A stretch of DNA of 64,000 nucleotides from Dokdonella_A sp049583635 (lineage in GTDB: Bacteria > Pseudomonadota > Gammaproteobacteria > Xanthomonadales > Rhodanobacteraceae), in assembly GCA_049583635.1 (NCBI GenBank), contig JBAUWF010000066.1, positions 4,457 through 68,456 of the forward strand, read 5' to 3'. Positions 8,165 through 16,114 of the stretch are shown piece after piece. The notes under the pieces are model-generated. The model was not told the DNA's origin, did no database searches, and saw only the letters and a list, made by a program, of their open reading frames with translations. Made by a program: the position numbers and the translations under genes. How positions within the stretch are numbered: the stretch's first letter is position 1; each line of letters opens with the position of its first letter.

Positions 8165-10444
8165 CTAATGATGCTCGAACCATTGCCGGATGCGATCAAT
8201 CGGACAATGTTCGATATCGCTCGGCACATATCCGGCAGCGAACGGCAACTCGCGCGCACCGCTGCAATTGGGATCACTGCGCTTGCCATTCACCGGATCG
8301 ACCCACGCGTCTTCGATGCCCGCGCCGGGCACAACGAGCGGCGCAGTCGGCAACTGCTTGAACAGGTCGATCCAGATTCTCAGTGCGCCGGTAGCTCCGA
8401 ACAAACCGGTCGGCTTGTTGTCGTCACGCCCGACCCACACGACGGCGAGATGAGTGCCGGTGAAGCCGGCGAACCACGAATCGCGCTGGGTGTCACTGGT
8501 GCCGGTCTTGCCGGCCGCATGCAGACCGGCCAGACCGCTGCCGGCGATCGCGTGCGCGGTACCGCTGATCGCCACCTGCTGCAACGCAAGCGTTACCAGA
8601 CGCGCCGCCGTCACGTATTCGCCTTTGCCGGCCTTTACGCCATAGCGCGTCAACGGCCTCCCTTCGGCGTCAAGCACGCCGCGCACCGCGTTGAGCGGCA
8701 GCGCGTGGCCGTCAGCCGCGAAGTACTGGTACAAACGCGCAACGTCGAACGGACTCAGACCGACCGCGCCGAGCAGCAGCGATGGATTCGGATTGATCTG
8801 CCGATCGAGGCCAAACGAGGCCAGCAGACCGCGCACCTTGTCGACGCCGATCGCAAGCCCGAGGTGCACGGTCGCGAGGTTCCAGCTGTGCACCAGCGCG
8901 TCGATCAGCGCGACGCGGCCGTGAGTCTGGCCGTCGTCGTTCTGCGGCCGCCAGTGCGACCCATCACGCTGCGGCAGATCGATGGTGGTGTCGTCGATGA
9001 GTGTTGCGAGCGAGTAGCGCGACGGCTCGGCCAGGGCGACCAGATACACGAACGGCTTGACCAGCGAGCCGATCGGACGCAATGCATCGAGCGCGCGATT
9101 GAAGCCGGGCGCATCAGCGTCGCGTCCGCCGATCATCGCCTGCACCTCACCGTCATGCGCGCCGGTGACGATGACGGCGGCCTGGACCGGCAATGCGCGC
9201 GAGCCGATGCGCGCCAGACCGCTGGCCAGCGCATCCTCCGCCATGAGTTGCGTCGACGGCGCCAGCGTGGTGTGGATCGCGAGGCCCGCACTGGCGAGTT
9301 CGGCCGGCGGATAGTCACGCGCAAGCTCCTTGCGCAACAGGTCGAGAAACGCCGGAAAGCGATCGCGCGGCAACGCGCCGGCCGGCGTCACGCCAAGGTG
9401 CGCGGCGCGCGCTGCCTTGAGCGTGCTCGCGTCGATCAGGCCGGTCGCGAAGAATTCACCGAGCACGACATTGCGCCGCTTGCGCGCGAGATCCGGATTG
9501 CGTCGCGGATCGTACAGGCTCGGTCCGCGTACGAGGCCGACCAGAAACGCGATATCGGCAGGACCGAGCGTGCGTAGATTGCGGCTGAAATAAAACTCGC
9601 TCGCCGCCGCGAATCCATGCACCGCCTGCGCACCCTGCTGGCCGAGAAAAACCTCGTTGACGTAGGCCTCGAGGATGCGTCGCTTGTCATAGCGCGCCTC
9701 GATCAGCAGGGCGAGTAGTGCTTCATTGATCTTGCGCGTGAAATTCTGGCTGCGATCGAGAAACAGATTGCGCACGAGTTGTTGGGTCAAGGTGGATCCG
9801 CCCTGCACCACGCGGCCGGCCCGCAGATTCACCCAGGCCGCGCGCAGGATGGCGCCCGGGTCGATGCCGTGGTGGAACTTGAAATTGCGGTCCTCGACCG
9901 CCTGCAATCCGCCGATCAACAACGGCGGTACCTCGCCGAGGTGCACCACACGCCGATCCTGCTGCTCGGCACCGTACAACGTCGCAATGCGCGCCGGATC
10001 GAGGCGCGCATGCGCGATCGGTGCCCCGCTGTCGGCATCGGTCAGCCCGGCAATGCGACCATTGGCAAGTCGCACATCGAAGCGGCGTTCGCGCTCGCGA
10101 CCGTCGAGGTAGACAAATGCGCGCCGCGCGATCACCAAGCGCGCACCGGCACGATGATAGGTTCCGGGTGCCATCGCCGCGTCGACGCTGCGATAGCGCG
10201 CGAAGCTGAGCTCGCGCTCCAGCGCGTCCACGCTCATCGGCAGACCCGGAGCGAGTCGCAGCGGGCGCGCGTATACGCGGCTTGGAATCTGCCAACTCAG
10301 GTCATCGAAACGAGCGCGGACCTCGCCATCGAGATAGATCAGGTAAGGGCCGATGAACCCCAGCGTGAGACCCAGGACCAGCCAGAACGGGACGCGCACC
10401 ACCCGCCAGGCGAGGCTGATCAACGAGGGAGATCGGAACGACAC
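8165..10444 (-). CDS. mrcB: Bifunctional penicillin-binding protein 1b
   Basis: A 759-residue class A PBP that polymerises and cross-links peptidoglycan at the cytoplasmic membrane. One N-terminal membrane anchor (about residues 16-36) is followed by a UB2H-like region, a GT51 transglycosylase domain with catalytic Glu184 (AVEDRNFKF) and GGSTLTQQLVRN, and a transpeptidase domain with Ser460 in PIGSLVKPF, the SxN motif SWN at 520-522 and KTG at 646-648 (AGKTGTSDTQRD). The KTGT(S/T)D pattern and the UB2H region fit PBP1b rather than PBP1a. The only plausible start is the GTG at 10444, with no clear ribosome-binding site. The lipoprotein gene follows on the same strand. Confidence 0.95.
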   Translation of the reverse strand: MSFRSPSLISLAWRVVRVPFWLVLGLTLGFIGPYLIYLDGEVRARFDDLSWQIPSRVYARPLRLAPGLPMSVDALERELSFARYRSVDAAMAPGTYHRAGARLVIARRAFVYLDGRERERRFDVRLANGRIAGLTDADSGAPIAHARLDPARIATLYGAEQQDRRVVHLGEVPPLLIGGLQAVEDRNFKFHHGIDPGAILRAAWVNLRAGRVVQGGSTLTQQLVRNLFLDRSQNFTRKINEALLALLIEARYDKRRILEAYVNEVFLGQQGAQAVHGFAAASEFYFSRNLRTLGPADIAFLVGLVRGPSLYDPRRNPDLARKRRNVVLGEFFATGLIDASTLKAARAAHLGVTPAGALPRDRFPAFLDLLRKELARDYPPAELASAGLAIHTTLAPSTQLMAEDALASGLARIGSRALPVQAAVIVTGAHDGEVQAMIGGRDADAPGFNRALDALRPIGSLVKPFVYLVALAEPSRYSLATLIDDTTIDLPQRDGSHWRPQNDDGQTHGRVALIDALVHSWNLATVHLGLAIGVDKVRGLLASFGLDRQINPNPSLLLGAVGLSPFDVARLYQYFAADGHALPLNAVRGVLDAEGRPLTRYGVKAGKGEYVTAARLVTLALQQVAISGTAHAIAGSGLAGLHAAGKTGTSDTQRDSWFAGFTGTHLAVVWVGRDDNKPTGLFGATGALRIWIDLFKQLPTAPLVVPGAGIEDAWVDPVNGKRSDPNCSGARELPFAAGYVPSDIEHCPIDRIRQWFEHH

Positions 10445-10721
10445 AAGCAGACTGGAGAGCGCGGGGCCAGTGGCCAGGGAACCTCAGCCCAAGTCGTGAC
10501 AGGCGCTCTGCTGTTCAGCCTCCCTGAGTCAATAGTCGATTGAGCCAACGGGACAATCTGCAGCGCGAGACTTGACCGGTTTGCTGAAGCATGTCGGCAC
10601 TGTGAGGAATTCATCAGCAGGACTTGTGCGGACCTTTCCCAGTTTAACAGGCATCCAACGTGACATATCGAAGCTGCATCCGGGATAATCCACGCCACTC
10701 CATTGGTTCGAGGCCGCTGCC

Positions 10722-11501
10722 ATGCGTGCAATTGCGTCTGCCCTTTTGCTGCTCTTTGCTGCGGGTTTTTCCACAGCGCGCGCCGATGTGCGTCTGGATT
10801 ACGCCGCCAGCTCCGATGACGCGCCGTTGACACGCCTTGAGATCGCGGGAACACGGATGCGCAGCGACAGCGGCGACAACAGCGTGATCGTGGATACCGC
10901 ACGCAACGAATTCGTGACGATCGATCGCGACCGCAAGGAATACACCCGCATCGACTCGGCGCAGATGGAAAAGCTGGCCGGTGCGGCGAGCGCGGCGATG
11001 CAACAGGCGCAGGCGATGCTGAAGAATCTTCCGCCGGATCAGCGCAAGATGATCGAAGAACGCATGGGCGGCCACCTGCCCGGCACGGCAACCCGGACCA
11101 AGGTCATCATGAGTTCGACCGGCAAACATGAAACGGTCGACGGTCACGATTGCGAGGTATTCGCGATAGCTGTCAACGGATCGCATGACCAGGATCTGTG
11201 TCTGGCCAATGCCGCCGAAGTCGGCCTGAACCCGGCGGACCAGAAGTCGCTGCATGACGCGTTCGCCTATTTCAAGCGCATGGCCGAGAAACTCAGCGCC
11301 GGTGTCGGCCAGATCGATCTGCCGTTCGACCGGATCGGCAACGGTCGCGTGCCGATCAAGATCGTGGTTTACGACCACGGCAAACCGGACGCGATTTCGG
11401 AACTGAAATCAGTGCAGACCTCCGCCGTTCCGGCCAGTGATTTCGTCCCACCGGCCGGGTATCGCGAGAAGAAGCTCGACCTCCACGGCCTGGGCGGCTG
11501 A
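10722..11501 (+). CDS. Exported protein, DUF4412-like
   Basis: A 259-residue protein with a clear signal peptide (residues 1-21, ending STARA). The mature part runs as short beta-strands (VRLDYAA, LTRLEIAGTRMRSDS, NSVIVDTARNEFVTIDRDRK) and then helices, ending in a strand-rich segment. The pattern of an extracted value stored as last-known state resembles DUF4412-type periplasmic proteins, but I am not certain of the family. There are two cysteines, in GHDCEVF and QDLCLA. It is transcribed divergently from mrcB. Its stop lies 16 bases before the likely GTG start of the glycosyltransferase gene, so the two are probably co-transcribed. Confidence 0.75.
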   Translation: MRAIASALLLLFAAGFSTARADVRLDYAASSDDAPLTRLEIAGTRMRSDSGDNSVIVDTARNEFVTIDRDRKEYTRIDSAQMEKLAGAASAAMQQAQAMLKNLPPDQRKMIEERMGGHLPGTATRTKVIMSSTGKHETVDGHDCEVFAIAVNGSHDQDLCLANAAEVGLNPADQKSLHDAFAYFKRMAEKLSAGVGQIDLPFDRIGNGRVPIKIVVYDHGKPDAISELKSVQTSAVPASDFVPPAGYREKKLDLHGLGG

Positions 11502-11517
11502 GCTACCGGGCGCATTC

Positions 11518-14500
11518 GTGCCGCAGCCACCACCGCGTTGCCTGCGCATTTGTCTGTTTGGATCGGCGGCGCCCGCGGCGGCTGCACTGCAATCATTGCA
11601 GGCGCAGGTTGCGCGATCGACAACGCTGATCCGGATCGACGCGCGGGCAACCGGGTCGAGCAACCATGACATCGAAACCTTGCACGCCGCAACCGACGGC
11701 TACCTTGCAGCCGTTCAGTGTGCGGCCGCGCGGTTCCGCGGCGATGACCTGATTCTCGTCGACACGCGAACGCTCGCCAGCGGTTCCGCGGGTATTCCAC
11801 CATACGCCTGCGAACGCCTGCTGCGCGCGCTCGACGAACCGGACGTACTGGTCGCATCGACACTCGACGATGTCGCGCGCAACCCGTTGCCACAGGGCAA
11901 GCACGCCGATGTCGATGCGTTTCGCATCGATGCGCTGTGCTATGCGTATTCGGCGCGCCGGCTGATCGATGACAGCGCCTTCGGGCACGCGCCGCCGCTG
12001 TTGTCGGCCTGGCACGGCCGGCGCCTGGCGACGTTCGAGTCCGAGCGTCTGTGCGAAACCGACACGCTGCAGTCACTCGGCCTGCGCGCGGTCGTGCTCG
12101 ATCATCTGTTTGTCTCCTCGTTCGCGAAATCGTCGGATCCATGCGCCTCGTCTACCGCGTGCGGTCGAACCGTGGACCGTTCACTTTTGCATGCGGACGA
12201 TGTGCGCGATCCGGTGCCGCCGTCGCCGCTGGCCGAACTGCGCGAGCGGATCGCGACCGCGTTGCCGGGAAATGCTGTTCCCGGGCGGCCTGGCCTCGAC
12301 GACAGGCCGGTGTTGCTGCACGTGTTGCACGGCTGGGGAGGCGGCGCCGAACGCTGGGTACGCGACTACGCGCGAGCTGACGGCGACGCGCAGCATCTCG
12401 CCTTGATCGCGCGCGGCAGCGTTGCGCGGCAACGCCATGGCGAATGGCTGGAACTGCATGACGGCCGGCTCGAAGGTCCGCCACTCAGACGAATTCCGCT
12501 GGCGCAGCCGATCGCCGATACGGCACTCGCCAATGCCGGTTATCAAGCGATTCTCGCCGAGCTGATCACCGCCTATTCGATCGATGCGATCGTGCTGTCG
12601 TCGCTGATCGGACACAGCCTCGATGTGTTGCGCACCGGCTTGCCGACATCGCGCGTCGTGCACGATCACTATCCGCTATGGCCGCTCCTGCATCGCGATT
12701 TCGGTGATCCGGCACTGCGCTTCGACGATGCCCAGCGCGCGCGAGATCTGGCCGGTGTCGGTGCGGATCGGGAATTCGCCGAATCCGATCCGCAATACTG
12801 GAAGCGTCTGCGCGACAGTACTGTCGCCGATCTGTGCAACGCGCGCGCCGTATTGCTGGCCCCGAGCCGCTCGGCGCTTGCCAATGACCTGCGCCTCGCG
12901 CCGGAGCTGCGCGACCTGCCACAACATGTCATCGCGCACGGTTTCGCGTGGCCGCAAACGGCTCCGCGCGCGCCACTGCCTCCGACGCGCGAACGCCTGC
13001 GCCTGGTGCTGCCCGGGCGCATTCGTCGCGGCAAGGGCGCCGATTTGCTTGGCGCCGCGCTGCCCGGCCTGCTTGAGCACGCCGAGCTATTTCTGCTTGG
13101 CGCCGGCAGTGACGCGCATGCTCTGTTCGGCCGGCGCGGCGTGCACGTTTTGCTCGATTATCCGCACGAGACACTGCCGGTTCTGATCGAACGCCTGCGC
13201 CCCGATGCCGCCCTGCTGTTGCCGACGGTTGCGGAAACCTTCAGTTACACGTTGTCGGAATTGCGTGCGCTCGGCCTGCCGGTAGTGGCCACCTGCGTCG
13301 GTGCATTGGCCGAGCGTATCGACGACACGGTGGACGGTTTTCTGGTCGATCCGGATGCGCACGCTGTGGTCGCGCTTGTCGCCGGACTCGCCGCCGACCG
13401 ATCGCCGCTGGCTCGCGTGCGTGCGACGCTGACCGACTGGCACGAACCCGAGCCGATCGACAGCGCCGCACGCTATTCGGCCGTTTTCACTCTTGGCCGG
13501 CGACCGATCGCACGTTACCCGCTCGCCGCTCCCGATGCGCGCGCACTCGAAACAGCGGATCTTTTCGACTGCATCCGCAGGAGCCATGAGCGCGAACGCG
13601 CACTCGTGCGCGAAGTTGCGGCACTTGGCGCGGAGTCGGACCGTCGTGGCGAGTGGGGACATGCCCTGGACGCCGCACTCACCGAGCGCACGCGCTGGGC
13701 ATTGGAGCTCGACGCACAATTGCAGGACATCAAACCGCGCTACGAGCAAATGCTCGCGAGCCGGTCATGGCGCTTGACCGCGCCAGTGCGCGCGGCCACG
13801 GCACGATTGCGCGCAGTTGCTGCAGGCGCGACGTTTCGCATGATGCGCCTGCGCGGTGCGATGCGACGGTTGCGCGGCAGTCTCGCGCAGCGCGGCGTGC
13901 TCGCAACGCTCAGGCGTGTCGGCCAGGAGTTGCGCGTCGGCGCACCGCGCACGACGCGTCGCACGCTGGCAACACCGCGCGAGGATTTCGCGCCGTTCGG
14001 ACTGCCGACCAGCGATACGCCGCACGTATCGATTGTCGTGCCGGTGTTCAACCAGATCGCCTATACCACTGCGTGCCTGCGATCGCTGGCCGAACATGCC
14101 GGCGAAACGGCCTTTGAGGTCATCGTCGTCGACGACGCGTCGAGCGACGCGACCGCCCGGCGCTTGGGCAATATCACCGGCGCACGCGTATTGCGCAACG
14201 CCGAAAATCTCGGCTTCGTCGGTTCCTGCAACGCGGGCGCGGCGTCTGCACGCGGCGAATTCGTATTGTTTCTCAACAACGATACCGTAGTGACCGAAGG
14301 CTGGCTCGAACACCTTCTGCGCTGTTTCGATGAAGAACCCGATTGCGGCATGGTCGGCGCCAAGCTGGTGTATCCGGACGGACGCCTTCAGGAAGCTGGC
14401 GGCATCGTGTTCAACGACGGCTCGGCTTGGAACTACGGTCGTTTCGAGAATCCGCTCGATCCGCGTTTCAATTTTCGCCGCGAGGTGGACTACTGCTCGG

Positions 14501-15900
14501 GCGCCGCCATCGTGCTGCGTCGCGAGGTGTTCGACCGGCTCGGCGGATTCGACGCACGCTACGCGCCAGCCTACTACGAAGACACCGACTTCGCGTTCAA
14601 ACTGCGTGCAGCGGGGCTCAAGACATTCTACGAGCCGGCCGCGACGGTGATGCACTTCGAAGGCGCTACTGCCGGCACCGACACGACCGGCGGCATCAAG
14701 CAGCATCAGGTGATCAATCGCGATACCTTCCTCGCCAAATGGAAGGACGCACTCGCCGCCCAGCCCGCCCCCGGAACGAAAACTGCGCAAGCGGCAACCT
14801 GGCGCGCAACCAGACGCGTACTCATCATCGATGCGACCGCGCCGACGCCGGACATGGATTCGGGCTCGCTGCGCATGACCAATCTGATGCGGATCCTGCA
14901 CCGGCATGGTTGCCAGGTAACCTTCCTTCCCGACAACCGCGCCTGGATCGAGCGCTATACACCGGCGTTGCAGGCTCTCGGCGTCGAAGCGCTGTATCAC
15001 CCGTTCGTGTCTGATCCGATCGCGCTGTTCCGCGACCGCGGCGGCGAGTTCGACGTGATCGTGCTGTCACGACATTACGTGGCGGCGGGCTATGTTGGTC
15101 TTGCGCGACTTTACGCGCCACGCGCGCGACTCGTGTTCGACACGGTCGATCTGCATTATCTGCGCGAGGAGCGCGCGGCCGAACTCGACAACCGGCCGGA
15201 ACTGCTGCGTCACGCGGCGGCGACGCGCGCGCAGGAACTCAAGATCATGCGCGAGTGCGATGTGACTCTGGTGGTCAGTCCGATCGAGCAGGAATTGCTG
15301 GCGATCGACGCAGCCGACGTCAAGGTCGAAGTGCTGAGCAACATACACGCGATCCACGGTTGTCGAACACCATTCGACCAACGCCGTGATCTGGTTTTCG
15401 TCGGCGGCTTCCAGCATCCGCCCAATATCGACGCGGTCGCATGGCTGGTGCGCGATGTCCTGCCACTGGTCGAACCCGATCTGCCCGACGTGCGCGTCCA
15501 CATCATCGGCAGTCGCATGACTGGTTCCATCGAGGCACTCAAGAGTGCCTCGGTGCTGATTCACGGCTATGTCGAAGATATTGCGCCATACATGGATGGC
15601 TGCCGCATCGCGCTTGCGCCGCTGCGCTACGGCGCCGGCGTCAAGGGCAAGGTCAATCTGGCAATGAGCTACGGCTTGCCGGTTGTCGCGACATCCTGCG
15701 CCGTCGAAGGCATGCACGCGCGTGCCGGCGAGGACGTGTTGGTCGCCGACGGACCGGAAGAGTTCGCGGCCGCAATCGTTCGCTTGTACAACGATGAGGC
15801 ACTGTGGCAGCGACTGTCGAGCAACGGGCTCGATAACGTGCGCAGACATTTTTCGTTCGAAGCCGCGCAACGCGTCGTCGCCCGGGTGTTCGGTCTCTGA
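11518..15900 (+). CDS. Giant multidomain glycosyltransferase (GT4-GT2-GT4)
   Basis: A protein of about 1,460 residues joining three glycosyltransferase modules. After an unassigned N-terminal region of about 260 residues comes a GT-B module of GT4 type (from HVLHGWGGGAERWVRDYA to the donor-site region TVAETFSYTLSELRALGLP). A helical linker follows, then a GT-A module of GT2 type (SIVVPVFNQIAYTTACLRSL, VVDDASSD, LFLNNDTVV) at about 835-1080, and a second GT4 module from about residue 1100 (DVRVHIIGS, then KGKVNLAMSYGLPVVATSCA). Such proteins build surface polysaccharide or O-antigen, or glycosylate surface proteins, at the cytoplasmic face. The start is uncertain: GTG at 11518 avoids overlap with the previous gene, but the frame is open from an ATG at 11437. 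No other polysaccharide genes surround it. Confidence 0.9.
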   Translation: MPQPPPRCLRICLFGSAAPAAAALQSLQAQVARSTTLIRIDARATGSSNHDIETLHAATDGYLAAVQCAAARFRGDDLILVDTRTLASGSAGIPPYACERLLRALDEPDVLVASTLDDVARNPLPQGKHADVDAFRIDALCYAYSARRLIDDSAFGHAPPLLSAWHGRRLATFESERLCETDTLQSLGLRAVVLDHLFVSSFAKSSDPCASSTACGRTVDRSLLHADDVRDPVPPSPLAELRERIATALPGNAVPGRPGLDDRPVLLHVLHGWGGGAERWVRDYARADGDAQHLALIARGSVARQRHGEWLELHDGRLEGPPLRRIPLAQPIADTALANAGYQAILAELITAYSIDAIVLSSLIGHSLDVLRTGLPTSRVVHDHYPLWPLLHRDFGDPALRFDDAQRARDLAGVGADREFAESDPQYWKRLRDSTVADLCNARAVLLAPSRSALANDLRLAPELRDLPQHVIAHGFAWPQTAPRAPLPPTRERLRLVLPGRIRRGKGADLLGAALPGLLEHAELFLLGAGSDAHALFGRRGVHVLLDYPHETLPVLIERLRPDAALLLPTVAETFSYTLSELRALGLPVVATCVGALAERIDDTVDGFLVDPDAHAVVALVAGLAADRSPLARVRATLTDWHEPEPIDSAARYSAVFTLGRRPIARYPLAAPDARALETADLFDCIRRSHERERALVREVAALGAESDRRGEWGHALDAALTERTRWALELDAQLQDIKPRYEQMLASRSWRLTAPVRAATARLRAVAAGATFRMMRLRGAMRRLRGSLAQRGVLATLRRVGQELRVGAPRTTRRTLATPREDFAPFGLPTSDTPHVSIVVPVFNQIAYTTACLRSLAEHAGETAFEVIVVDDASSDATARRLGNITGARVLRNAENLGFVGSCNAGAASARGEFVLFLNNDTVVTEGWLEHLLRCFDEEPDCGMVGAKLVYPDGRLQEAGGIVFNDGSAWNYGRFENPLDPRFNFRREVDYCSGAAIVLRREVFDRLGGFDARYAPAYYEDTDFAFKLRAAGLKTFYEPAATVMHFEGATAGTDTTGGIKQHQVINRDTFLAKWKDALAAQPAPGTKTAQAATWRATRRVLIIDATAPTPDMDSGSLRMTNLMRILHRHGCQVTFLPDNRAWIERYTPALQALGVEALYHPFVSDPIALFRDRGGEFDVIVLSRHYVAAGYVGLARLYAPRARLVFDTVDLHYLREERAAELDNRPELLRHAAATRAQELKIMRECDVTLVVSPIEQELLAIDAADVKVEVLSNIHAIHGCRTPFDQRRDLVFVGGFQHPPNIDAVAWLVRDVLPLVEPDLPDVRVHIIGSRMTGSIEALKSASVLIHGYVEDIAPYMDGCRIALAPLRYGAGVKGKVNLAMSYGLPVVATSCAVEGMHARAGEDVLVADGPEEFAAAIVRLYNDEALWQRLSSNGLDNVRRHFSFEAAQRVVARVFGL

Positions 15901-16036
15901 GTTTGTCGCCGCGATGCGCGCCGCGTTGGTTTGTTCGCCCGCTTGGAAATGCGTTGCTACCCTCGCCCGATGCGACGCTGTCGCAACGCTTCCCGTCGCC
16001 TCGGCGGTAAGCAGGCCCTTGGCTGTTTGTGCTTCG

Positions 16037-16081
16037 TTTCTCTCACCTGATGCGACGGCGTCGCATCAGGGGCAAGAGAAA
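16037..16081. repeat. Long near-perfect hairpin between convergent genes
   Basis: The core CCTGATGCGACG / CGTCGCATCAGG is a perfect 12-bp inverted repeat around one base (16046-16070). It is flanked by a second pair, TTTCTCT at 16037-16043 and AGAGAAA at 16075-16081. A smaller hairpin with related sequence (TGCGAC/GTCGCA) lies at 15970-15984. It sits between the 3' ends of the glycosyltransferase and kinase genes. There is no T-tract on either strand, so it is not a textbook terminator. Confidence 0.7.
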
Positions 16082-16114
16082 AGAACCGCCATACAATCAG
16101 GCGGCGTGGGCCGC

